DNA of 13,226 bases from CAIVAT01 sp037141055 (GTDB lineage Bacteria; Bacteroidota; Bacteroidia; Bacteroidales; FEN-979): the NCBI GenBank assembly GCA_037141055.1, contig JBAXDH010000105.1:1-13226 (forward strand), in the 5' to 3' direction. Below, piece after piece: positions 1-7,979 of the stretch (positions are counted from its first letter, which is position 1; each line of letters begins with the position of its first letter). The notes below the pieces were generated by a model. It worked only from the letters and a program-made list of their open reading frames with translations, searched no databases and was not told where the DNA came from. The translations under genes and the position numbers were made by a program.

Positions 1-3000
1 ATTTATATCGGGACCTCGTCAAATAACAACAACAATGATATAGAGTATTCAGGGGCCGGTTACCCGGTTATAGAAGTGAGGGGAGGAAGCTTATTTGTGA
101 ACGGTCAGATCAGGCGCAGCATGATAAATGGTTTGGGTTCCCTGGTGTATAAACAATCGGGATCCAGCAGTGTCACAGTTAACGGCAGAAACGGGCAGGC
201 CACACGTGCAAAACTGGAGGTGGTTAATTCCGGGAGTATTTTTAACATGACAGGGGGGACGCTGACCATCGTTCGCGGAGGGAGTACAACATATAACGAT
301 TTGTATGTCAGGCCTGAGAGTTCAATTGTAACCGGGGGGACAATTATTTTCGGGAATACAGAAACAGAAGCAACCACTGTGGCCAATCTCACACTGGACT
401 CGACCTTTCCTTTGTTCAATATCGTTGTCGACGGAACAACCACGGCCAAAACACTTACCCTGGCAGTCAACCCGCTGATCCTGAAAGGAAGCCTGACCAT
501 CAATGCAACTTCTGCATTTAAGGCGGACAGCTTAAATGTTTACATTGCCGGAAACCTTACAAACCTAAACACTGATGCCGCGACAGGGGTCAGCACCGGC
601 GGTTACCGTCCGGGGTCATTAAGACAACTCACAACCTTCAACGGCGCAGCAGGAAATCAGACCATTACCGGCGCAACTGGCAACATCACCAATTTTGCCA
701 TGCTGGTCATCAACAATACATTCGGAAACGGAACGATCACATTGCAGGCAAATTCTGCAGTGCGGGTCAATGGGGACCTGACCCTCACGGGCGGAACGCT
801 TGCAGATGGCGGGAACATCATTACAGTTATAGGTGATATCAGCAATTCATCCATTCATTCCAGCAGCGGGTCAGGCCGTATTCTGCTTGCAGGGCCTGCC
901 GTGCAATACCTTTCGGGTAACGGTAACGGGAAATTCGGTAACCTGTACCTTAACATGCTTTATGATGTGAGGATGATTTCAATCATGGAAATTTCCGGCG
1001 TCCTGACCTTCCAGGGCAATGCCTCCAACCTTGGAAAACTGCTGGATATCGGGAACAAACTGCTGATTTTATCAAATACATCTGCATCATCTGTTGTTGC
1101 TTTAAGCCCGGCAGTCTTTTCCGCCACATGCTGCATCAGGTCCGACGGCCTTGTCAGCGATGCAGGGGTAAGGAAATCCTACCCTTCCGGCGCCCTGAAT
1201 TTCACCTTTCCAATCGGGGTTCCGGGGAAATACGAACGTGCTGTGCTGAATGTTACAGCAAATTCAGCCCCGGGAACCATTACCGTTATCCCTGTAAATG
1301 CAGCCCATCCCTGCATAACGGGATCGGGTACCGATTACCTGAAATTTTACTGGCATCTGCTATATACCGGCTTCAGCGGACTGACCATCACCCATCAGTA
1401 TTATTACCAGGATGCCGACATCAACGGATCGGAAAGCAACTATGACAACGGGGACCGGTACTTTGCCGGGGTTTGGGATACCCCGCCGTCCGGCACCCTG
1501 GACAAAGCAAACAACATCATTACCTTTCTCAACAAGAATTTTATCGAGGGTGATTATACTGCAGGGGATGTCCTGATTTTCGGAATTGTTCCAACCTACT
1601 ACAGCCGGAATGCCACCTGTACAGCACCGACAATCGGCAACTGGGATGTGAATGCCTCCTGGTCGATAGATGCCGTAAACAAGCATGCCGGCGCTGCAGC
1701 ATCATCCTATCCGACAGGCGAACCCATTGAAATCGAAACAAATCACATTGTGAATGCACACGGGGACAGCCGATATACTTCAGTATGCACTCTCAACGGG
1801 ACCGGGAAACTGGAACTAGCCAGCTATGTCGGACATAACCTCGGAACAGTTTTTGGAACAGGAACTATCAGTCTCATGCCGTCTGCTGCCGGGTTTTATG
1901 TATTTCCTGCCGGAAATTTCACAACATTTACTGCATCAGGCGGCGGTACTGTTGAACTTTTGAATACAACAGGAACGGCAGTGTTTCCATATTTAACAAC
2001 CTATAACAACCTGGTTTTAAAAGGTGCAGGCTCCAAGCAGATGATTGATGCAGACATCACGCTGAACGGAAACCTGACCAACGAAAATACCAGTAACTTC
2101 ATCGCATCGGGGATCGGGAATCTGATCCTGAAGGCAAACTGGGTAAATAACGGCACCTTTGCCCATAATGACGGAACCACCATTTTTAACGGAACGACAG
2201 TGCTCAGCGGAACAAATGCACCCGTACTGAATAATACGATAATCAATTCAGGAATGAACCTGACCGGACCGGCTGCTGCGTCATTCGGCGTTGCAGGCAA
2301 CTGGACCAACAATGGAACATTCAATCATAATTCCGGCACCATCAGTTTTAGCGGCACATCAACAATCAGCGGGATTTCAACGACGACCTTCAACAACCTT
2401 GCAATACAGAGCGGCAAGATACTGACCGGCAAACTCGGCGATGCCTTTGTGGTCCTGGGAAACTGGACGAACAGCGGCACCTTCAACCATAATGGCGGCA
2501 ATGTAATTTTCGACGGCATCAGCCTTGTGGCAGGAACATCGAAAACCAATTTCGGAACAGTTACCATCAATGATTCCCGCTTCCTGACCGGCCCCCTGGC
2601 CGACACCATGAAGGTTGCAATGGATTTTGTCAATTACGGTACGTTTAATCATAATGGCGGAACGATTGAATTTAATGGTACGATACAGGATTTAGGCGGA
2701 TACTCCATGACGCTTTTTGAAAATATGAAGATTGCCACCGGGAGCAATACCACCGTAAGTGCCTATGGCCAGACCCTCGGTGGAATCCTTCTGAGCAACG
2801 GTGTCCTGAATGCGAATGAAAACATGACCCTTCTTTCCGATCCGGTCCGCACTGCCCTGGTTGACGGAAGCGGAACCGGAGAAGTTGCAGGAAATCTTAT
2901 TATCCAGAGGTATCTCGCCTCTGGTTTCGGATACAGATATTTCAGTTCTCCATTCCAGGCGGCGGAGGTGGGGCAGTTTGCAGATCACATGCCGCTTGGC

Positions 3001-4230
3001 GATACTTTCCCGACATTCTACCGCTATGATGAGAACCGGATATTTACAGGATGGCTAAAGTATACGGACCCGTCGGGAATCCTGATGCCGATGCAGGGCT
3101 ACGCGGTTAATTTTGGTGCAGATCCCGCCCCGGTTACGGTTGACATCATCGGGCAGGTGAACAACAATACGCTGCTTCCGGTTACGGCTTTCAACAGGAA
3201 CAGGCCTTTTACGCTTGGATTTAACCTGGTGGGGAATCCGTACCCGTCACCCATAGACTGGGATTCTCCGGCAGGATGGGTGCGGGAGAACATTGACGAT
3301 GCATTGTACTATTTTAATGCGGGAACCACCGACCGTTATACCGGCACATACAGCACCTACATCAACGGAATTTCAAGCGATGGAGTTGCCGGCAGCATCA
3401 TTCCTGCCATGCAGGGTTTTTTCATGCATGTTTCCGACGGGGCATATCCGGTTGCAGCAACGCTCATCTTTACAAACGGGGTAAGGGTTAATACGCTTTC
3501 ACCGCATTTCCACAAGGATGTCGCGGAAGAAACAAGGCCAATCCTCAGGCTGGTCGCGCGCTGCGGAGTGGAAACATCAAAAGGCGATCCGCTGGTCGTT
3601 TATTTTGACAATGAAACTTCTCCATCTTTCGACACAAAATATGATGCACTGAAACTCATGAACACCGATGTTTCGGAACCAAGCCTGTATGCCGTTTCCA
3701 GGGATTCAATGAAGCTGTCCATCAACGGCCTGCCTTTCCCAACCGACAGTCTTTTCATGGTCCCGATCGGCGTCAAAACAAAAATGGATGGCAGGATCAT
3801 TTTTAATTGTTCTGCGGTAGAGCGCCTCCCATTGGATATGTTTATTTATTTTTGTGATAAAAAAAGCGGGATCAAACAAAACATATTGTTGCATCCGGAG
3901 TATATGGCTGACCTGGAAGCAGGGGATCATGATGATCGTTTCTCCCTTCTTTTCAGCAAATCTGATTTGAGGTTCAAACCGGCAGCAGATACACGATTTT
4001 ATGTGTACAGCTTCAGAAACCGGCTTTTTGTTTATTCGAACCTCCCTCCCGGAGAGCAGGCGGAACTTCACATTACCAACATGATCGGGCAGAAAGTATC
4101 TGAACGGCAGTTGAATGGCATCGGGTACATTGAACAGGACATGGCTGTAAACACCGGGATCTATGTCGTAACGATCTGTTCCTCCGGTGATGTTTATACA
4201 AAGAAAGTTTATTTCAACAACCAATGGTAA
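1..4230 (+). CDS. Giant surface protein with T9SS type A C-terminal sorting domain (5' end outside window)
   Basis: The frame is open from the first base, so the start lies upstream and 1409 residues are visible. The protein is rich in Asn, Thr, Gly and Ser, with short beta-strand patterns typical of beta-helical adhesins. From about 2137 to 2784 it has four 54-residue repeats containing the motif NGTFNHN or variants. At 3217-3264 is GFNLVGNPYPSPIDWD, a motif recurring near the end of many Bacteroidota T9SS cargo proteins. The last ~75 residues (about 4000-4227) look like a T9SS type A sorting domain, with NMIGQKV, GIYVVTI and a final YTKKVYF strand. Known for the family: such domains direct export through the type IX system and cell-surface attachment or release. 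Role here inferred: surface adhesin or matrix protein. No enzymatic motif was recognised. It is followed after 7 bases by the DUF4402-like gene, so the two are probably co-transcribed. Confidence 0.9.
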   Translation: MYIGTSSNNNNNDIEYSGAGYPVIEVRGGSLFVNGQIRRSMINGLGSLVYKQSGSSSVTVNGRNGQATRAKLEVVNSGSIFNMTGGTLTIVRGGSTTYNDLYVRPESSIVTGGTIIFGNTETEATTVANLTLDSTFPLFNIVVDGTTTAKTLTLAVNPLILKGSLTINATSAFKADSLNVYIAGNLTNLNTDAATGVSTGGYRPGSLRQLTTFNGAAGNQTITGATGNITNFAMLVINNTFGNGTITLQANSAVRVNGDLTLTGGTLADGGNIITVIGDISNSSIHSSSGSGRILLAGPAVQYLSGNGNGKFGNLYLNMLYDVRMISIMEISGVLTFQGNASNLGKLLDIGNKLLILSNTSASSVVALSPAVFSATCCIRSDGLVSDAGVRKSYPSGALNFTFPIGVPGKYERAVLNVTANSAPGTITVIPVNAAHPCITGSGTDYLKFYWHLLYTGFSGLTITHQYYYQDADINGSESNYDNGDRYFAGVWDTPPSGTLDKANNIITFLNKNFIEGDYTAGDVLIFGIVPTYYSRNATCTAPTIGNWDVNASWSIDAVNKHAGAAASSYPTGEPIEIETNHIVNAHGDSRYTSVCTLNGTGKLELASYVGHNLGTVFGTGTISLMPSAAGFYVFPAGNFTTFTASGGGTVELLNTTGTAVFPYLTTYNNLVLKGAGSKQMIDADITLNGNLTNENTSNFIASGIGNLILKANWVNNGTFAHNDGTTIFNGTTVLSGTNAPVLNNTIINSGMNLTGPAAASFGVAGNWTNNGTFNHNSGTISFSGTSTISGISTTTFNNLAIQSGKILTGKLGDAFVVLGNWTNSGTFNHNGGNVIFDGISLVAGTSKTNFGTVTINDSRFLTGPLADTMKVAMDFVNYGTFNHNGGTIEFNGTIQDLGGYSMTLFENMKIATGSNTTVSAYGQTLGGILLSNGVLNANENMTLLSDPVRTALVDGSGTGEVAGNLIIQRYLASGFGYRYFSSPFQAAEVGQFADHMPLGDTFPTFYRYDENRIFTGWLKYTDPSGILMPMQGYAVNFGADPAPVTVDIIGQVNNNTLLPVTAFNRNRPFTLGFNLVGNPYPSPIDWDSPAGWVRENIDDALYYFNAGTTDRYTGTYSTYINGISSDGVAGSIIPAMQGFFMHVSDGAYPVAATLIFTNGVRVNTLSPHFHKDVAEETRPILRLVARCGVETSKGDPLVVYFDNETSPSFDTKYDALKLMNTDVSEPSLYAVSRDSMKLSINGLPFPTDSLFMVPIGVKTKMDGRIIFNCSAVERLPLDMFIYFCDKKSGIKQNILLHPEYMADLEAGDHDDRFSLLFSKSDLRFKPAADTRFYVYSFRNRLFVYSNLPPGEQAELHITNMIGQKVSERQLNGIGYIEQDMAVNTGIYVVTICSSGDVYTKKVYFNNQW
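2137..2784 (+). repeat. Four in-frame 162-bp (54-residue) tandem repeats in the surface protein
   Basis: The landmark Gly-Thr-Phe codons of the N-G-T-F-x-H-N motif fall at 2152, 2314, 2476 and 2638, each exactly 162 bases apart. Units are therefore about 2137-2298, 2299-2460, 2461-2622 and 2623-2784. Each unit reads roughly as N-W-(V/T)-N-x-G-T-F-x-H-N-x-G-(T/N)-x-x-F-x-G, then a less conserved half ending near L-T-G-x-L/A. The fourth copy is the most diverged. A partly related stretch just before 2137 (TTYNNL, GNLTNENTSNF) may be a decayed copy in a different phase. Constant length without indels fits structural units of a beta-solenoid or stacked stalk. Confidence 0.85.
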
Positions 4231-4237
4231 CAGCAAA

Positions 4238-4750
4238 ATGAAGATTTACATCAAAAGAAAAAGCGTTATATATGTTTTTATAATGGTTCTGGCCCTGTGC
4301 ATCAGTAACATTCGCGCGATTTCCCAGGAGATGCCGCCAAAACCTGTTACGGTTTCTCTCATTCAAAACCTTGGTTTTGGTGCCTTTTCACCAGGGCTTT
4401 CGGGAGGGTCCGTAATTGTTCTTGCAAACGGAGTCCGCTTTTCCACGGGGAGCGTGATCCTGGTCAGCCAGGGGTACCTGTATTTCCCTGCCATATTCCT
4501 TCTGGAGGGCAATCCCGGCACCATCGTCCATTTGCTCAACGGACCGAGTGCAACGCTTACAGGCAGCAATGGAGGAACCATGACGCTGGAACTGGGCGCC
4601 GCAATTCCCGGGGATCCGATCATTATAAATGCTGCTCCGCAGGGAGCAATGCAGATACGAATCGGGGGAAACCTGGTTGTTGGAAATCAGGTTGCCAATC
4701 CTGCCGGTTTTTACAACGGGCTATTTTCACTGATGTTCATCCAGGAATAA
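4238..4750 (+). CDS. Small exported DUF4402-like protein, possible surface subunit
   Basis: This encodes 170 residues. The chosen ATG at 4238 is followed by basic residues and a hydrophobic core (VIYVFIMVLALCI), a Sec signal peptide ending near residue 28-31. An in-frame ATG at 4187 would overlap the preceding gene and place a long polar stretch before the signal peptide, so it is less likely. The mature part has the layout of DUF4402 proteins: an early F-G-x-F, then GGSVIVLANGVRFSTGSV, a central F-x-x-x-G-N-P-G segment, and a C-terminal NLVVGNQ...GFYNGLFSLMF (compare G-x-Y-x-G-x-F-x-V in the family). From memory, DUF4402 genes in Proteobacteria often lie beside fimbrial chaperone/usher genes. 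The protein lacks a T9SS sorting domain, unlike the protein upstream. It lies 7 bases after that gene and about 31 bases before the usher-like gene, so an operon is likely. Subunit role is inferred. Confidence 0.8.
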   Translation: MKIYIKRKSVIYVFIMVLALCISNIRAISQEMPPKPVTVSLIQNLGFGAFSPGLSGGSVIVLANGVRFSTGSVILVSQGYLYFPAIFLLEGNPGTIVHLLNGPSATLTGSNGGTMTLELGAAIPGDPIIINAAPQGAMQIRIGGNLVVGNQVANPAGFYNGLFSLMFIQE

Positions 4751-4781
4751 CAGATTCAGCAATTAACCGGGATATTGTCAA

Positions 4782-7700
4782 TTGATACCAACGACAGGAT
4801 ATGCATTCTTAACAGATATATCATTTTCAGCTGATGTTTTTTTAAGAAAAAGTGCTGTTCTGCTGGTTTTGTTTCTTTTTTTTTACTCAGTTTCTCTTAC
4901 GGCACAGGAAGGATCGGGTTATGAAGAAACCACGGTATCGCTGAAAATTCCCAAGATCGGGGTTGTTGATGCAACGGCCTACATACAGGGTGAATCACTG
5001 TTTCTTCCCATCATTGACATCTTCACTTTTCTGAAAATTCAAAACACCCCCACAGCCGGGTATGATTCCGTTTCGGGGTTTTTTATCAATGAAGAATCTA
5101 AATACCTGATAGATAGGTCGATGAATAAAATATACTACCAGGGTAAGGTTTTCGAATTGAAGGAGGGGGATGTGGTCAGGACCGAGACGAACCTTTTCCT
5201 GCGATCTGATTTTTTCGGAAAGGTATTCGGGATGCAGATTGACTTTGATTTCCGGGCGATGACAGCCACACTTTCCACCAATTTTGAGCTTCCGGTGATC
5301 CGTGAAATGCGACTGGAACTCATGCGCCGCGATCTGAACCGGCTTAAGGGCGAGATTAAAGCCGACACCACCATCGGCAGAAAGTACCCGTTATTTCATT
5401 TCGGAATGGCCGACTGGTCGGTGATTGCAACACAGCAGTTTGGCGGAAAAAGCAACGTGTGGCTGAACCTTGCCCTGGGGTCAGTCCTTGCCGGGGGGGA
5501 GGCAAATGTTCTTCTCTCGTACAGCAACCAGCAGGCGTTTACGGAGAAACACCAGTACTACCTGTGGCATTATGCCAACAATGATAGAAAGCTCCTGAAG
5601 CAGGTCATGCTCGGGAAAATCGGGGCTGTGTCGACCTCTTCTATTTTTGGCCCCTTGGTTGGAGTACAGTTTACGAATACGCCGACAACTTTCCGGCGTT
5701 CGTTCGGCACCTATACCCTTACCGATTATACGAGTCCGGGCTGGGTCGTCGAGCTGTACGTTAACAATGTGCTTGTTGATTATGTAAAATCAGATGCTTC
5801 GGGTTTTTTTACGTTCAATGTGCCATTGGTATATGGCACTTCGACCATAACCCTGCGTTTCTACGGCCCCTGGGGCGAAGAGCGGTTGCGCGAAAAAAGC
5901 ATCACCATACCGTTCAACTTTCTGCCTCCGCGTCAGCTCGAATATACAGTGACTGCAGGAATGGTTGAGGATGCCCGGAATAATATTTTTTCCAGGGCAA
6001 GTGTTGGCTATGGTTTGAATCAGCGCATGACCATCGGGGGGGGAGTCGAATATTTATCCTCGGTAAAACCAGGCAGTGCAATGCCTTTCGTCAATTTATC
6101 CATGAGGGTGGGGTCGAACATGCTTATATCGGGCGAATATACCTACGGAGTCAGGTTTAAGGGGGTACTTAGTTATCACCTGCCATGGGACATTCAACTG
6201 GAAGCAAATTACATCAGGTACCATGCGAATCAGACTGCAGTGAGCACAAATTTCCTGGAAGAGCGTAAGTTGTCGGTTTCCGTTCCTGTTCGTGGCAAAC
6301 GGTTCTCTTCTCTTGTCAGGCTCACTGTTGACCAGGTCCTCCTGAATAACTCGAAGAACCTAACGGCAGAGATGCTGATTTCAGCAACTGCTTTCGGGGT
6401 GAGTGCCAACCTCACAACCTATGGCTTGTTTTATGACCCTGTCCACCCTTACATATACAGCACGTTGTCGCTTGGTTTCAGGATTCCGGGCCGGTTTATT
6501 GTGATCCCCCAGGCGCAATTTGAATATAGCCACAAGAGGTTTATTTCCATGAAAATAGAAGTGGAAAGGCAGATGTTTAAAAACGGGGTTTTGCGAATGT
6601 CGTATGAGCATAATTTTGCCGTAAACATCCAGAACATCCAGATTGGACTGCGCTATGATTTTCCATTTGCTCAAACCGGGTTAACCGCAACCTACGGCAA
6701 CAATGCTGTGTCCATGGTGCAATCTGCAAGAGGCAGTGTGATGTTTGACGGAAAAAACAGATGGGTCGGCGCGAACAACATGACCAACGTTGGCAAGGGC
6801 GGTCTGGTGCTCATTCCTTTTCTCGATCTCAATGTCAATGGCAAGCGGGATGTTGATGAACCGAGAGTAACCGGGTTGAATGTCCATCTTACCGGCGGAC
6901 GCACGGAACAAAATAAGCGAGACAGTTCTGTCCGCGTATTCGACCTGGAGCCCTTTACAAGTTACCTGATCGAGATCGACAAGACCAGTTTTGAAAATGT
7001 AGCCTGGCAGATCAAGAAACCATTGATCAGCGTGGCAATTGACCCCAACCAATTCAAACTGGTTGAAATTCCCGTGGCGGTATTCGGAGAAGGATCCGGG
7101 ATGATCTACGTGCGGAAAAACGGTGAGCTTATCGGCCAGGGACGGATTGTCGTTGCATTCTATCACAGTGATTCGACCCTGGCAGGCAGGGTATTGAGCG
7201 AAAGTGACGGCTATTACAGTTTCCTTGGGCTTGCGCCGGGAAACTATTTTGTTAAAGTTGATACTGCCAGGATGCCCGGTTTGCACATGTCCGTTACACC
7301 CGCATCATTCCCGATCACGATCCTCCGGAACAGTGAAGGAGACCTGGCAGGAGGACTGGATTTCGTTCTCAATTTCAACCATGCTGATTCTGTGTCTTCA
7401 ATTGTATCACAGGAAGAGAATAAAATATCCATGATTATGGGACCGATAACACCGGATGAACCTGTGGGAAAACACGTGAAAACCAGTAAACAGTTAATTA
7501 TTCCCGATGAAAAAGTCAGTGTGAATGCGGATTTGAATAAAACTGCAGAACCAGTGAAAAAAACAGTTGAGAATGAGGATATCACCGGTAATTGCAGTTT
7601 CTCCGTGCAGGCCGGCGCTTTCAGAATCCAGTCAAATGCGGTCAAAGCCAGGTTGAGGGTTCATGCATTTCTGAACATGCCGGTGGTCATTGTATCTGAA

Positions 7701-7814
7701 GACGGGTATTATAAAGTGCGCGTGATAGGCATGAGCAAGTTGGCGGACAGCAGGCAGATCATTCTCAGACTGTCGGAAAAAGGATTTCCGGGCGCATTTA
7801 TCCCTAAAAAATAA
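4782..7814 (+). CDS. Usher-like outer-membrane beta-barrel protein with C-terminal SPOR domain
   Basis: The TTG start gives 1010 residues. Visible parts are: a signal peptide whose core is AVLLVLFLFFYSVSLTAQ (about 25-42); an N-terminal domain (about 48-190); a long run of alternating beta-strands consistent with a barrel; a plug-like beta-sandwich insert (about 319-382; PGWVVELYVNN, then a G-F-F-T-F strand and LRFYGPWGEER); and more barrel to about 670. Next are an SdrD/Cna-B-like segment (from about 680, FLDLNVNGKRDVDEP), a carboxypeptidase-regulatory-like fold (about 770-845, GYYSFLGLAPGNYFVKVD), a charged linker, and a SPOR domain (about 936-1009; SVQAGAF, GYYKVRVIG, GFPGAFI). The plug-in-barrel order resembles fimbrial ushers of the TcfC/CS1 or archaic type, which export and polymerise subunits across the outer membrane. 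SPOR domains bind peptidoglycan. Usher identity is inferred from architecture. The TTG is the only plausible in-frame start, but it adds about 20 residues before the signal peptide; an ATG at 4834 is out of frame by one base. Confidence 0.75.
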   Translation: MIPTTGYAFLTDISFSADVFLRKSAVLLVLFLFFYSVSLTAQEGSGYEETTVSLKIPKIGVVDATAYIQGESLFLPIIDIFTFLKIQNTPTAGYDSVSGFFINEESKYLIDRSMNKIYYQGKVFELKEGDVVRTETNLFLRSDFFGKVFGMQIDFDFRAMTATLSTNFELPVIREMRLELMRRDLNRLKGEIKADTTIGRKYPLFHFGMADWSVIATQQFGGKSNVWLNLALGSVLAGGEANVLLSYSNQQAFTEKHQYYLWHYANNDRKLLKQVMLGKIGAVSTSSIFGPLVGVQFTNTPTTFRRSFGTYTLTDYTSPGWVVELYVNNVLVDYVKSDASGFFTFNVPLVYGTSTITLRFYGPWGEERLREKSITIPFNFLPPRQLEYTVTAGMVEDARNNIFSRASVGYGLNQRMTIGGGVEYLSSVKPGSAMPFVNLSMRVGSNMLISGEYTYGVRFKGVLSYHLPWDIQLEANYIRYHANQTAVSTNFLEERKLSVSVPVRGKRFSSLVRLTVDQVLLNNSKNLTAEMLISATAFGVSANLTTYGLFYDPVHPYIYSTLSLGFRIPGRFIVIPQAQFEYSHKRFISMKIEVERQMFKNGVLRMSYEHNFAVNIQNIQIGLRYDFPFAQTGLTATYGNNAVSMVQSARGSVMFDGKNRWVGANNMTNVGKGGLVLIPFLDLNVNGKRDVDEPRVTGLNVHLTGGRTEQNKRDSSVRVFDLEPFTSYLIEIDKTSFENVAWQIKKPLISVAIDPNQFKLVEIPVAVFGEGSGMIYVRKNGELIGQGRIVVAFYHSDSTLAGRVLSESDGYYSFLGLAPGNYFVKVDTARMPGLHMSVTPASFPITILRNSEGDLAGGLDFVLNFNHADSVSSIVSQEENKISMIMGPITPDEPVGKHVKTSKQLIIPDEKVSVNADLNKTAEPVKKTVENEDITGNCSFSVQAGAFRIQSNAVKARLRVHAFLNMPVVIVSEDGYYKVRVIGMSKLADSRQIILRLSEKGFPGAFIPKK
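4834..4845 (+). other. Out-of-frame ATG with T7 run at the usher signal peptide
   Basis: The ATG at 4834-4836 is followed by seven T (4837-4843) and then a stop codon in its own frame. If the run had eight T, this ATG would read M-F-F-L-R-K-S-A-V-L-L and give an ideal signal peptide directly joined to the main frame. As written, the main frame passes through this point as A-D-V-F-L-R-K from the upstream TTG. The site may be a slippage or phase-variation tract, a sequencing or assembly error, or a coincidence. Confidence 0.5.
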
Positions 7815-7866
7815 TTTTTCAGGAAAGCCTTCGATATAAACGCCTAACATTATAATTTTCTCCGGT

Positions 7867-7889
7867 TAATATTTCTGCTTAAAATATTA
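7867..7889. promoter_or_regulatory. A/T-rich inverted repeat upstream of kinase promoter -7 element
   Basis: TAATATTT at 7867-7874 and its exact complement AAATATTA at 7882-7889 form 8-base arms separated by 7 bases. The repeat lies immediately upstream of the -7 element at 7891, in the region where RNA polymerase would contact the -33 region and spacer. This position fits an operator for a regulator of the two-component genes. The arms are all A/T, so chance occurrence is a real possibility. Confidence 0.35.
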
Positions 7890-7890
7890 T

Positions 7891-7898
7891 TATCTTTG
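7891..7898 (+). promoter_or_regulatory. Bacteroidota-type promoter -7 element (TATCTTTG) for the two-component operon
   Basis: TATCTTTG matches the Bacteroidota -7 consensus TAnnTTTG exactly. I see no convincing -33 TTG at the expected ~20-base distance, so it may be an activated promoter. Transcription would start at about 7904-7907. This makes the in-frame TTG at 7896 and ATG at 7905 unlikely as starts and favours 7935 or 7980. Confidence 0.55.
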
Positions 7899-7979
7899 AA
7901 CGAAATGTTTGTGAAATGTGGCAAACGCAGGCCCATGTCAGAAATATTAGTATATAGGTACAGTAAATTAAGCAGTTAC

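Noticed and set aside
3706..4236. A 176-codon open frame on the minus strand
   Set aside because: It is antisense to the T9SS sorting domain and preceding region of the giant surface protein, which is strongly supported. The antisense product shows no recognisable features.
4187..4237. Upstream ATG extension of the DUF4402-like gene
   Set aside because: It would overlap the end of the previous gene and put a polar stretch before the signal peptide; the ATG at 4238 gives a normal signal peptide.
6681..7286. A 201-codon open frame on the minus strand
   Set aside because: It lies wholly inside the usher-like gene, whose frame has clear domain motifs here (SdrD-like and regulatory-like segments). 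The minus-strand product shows no signal peptide, domain or motif.
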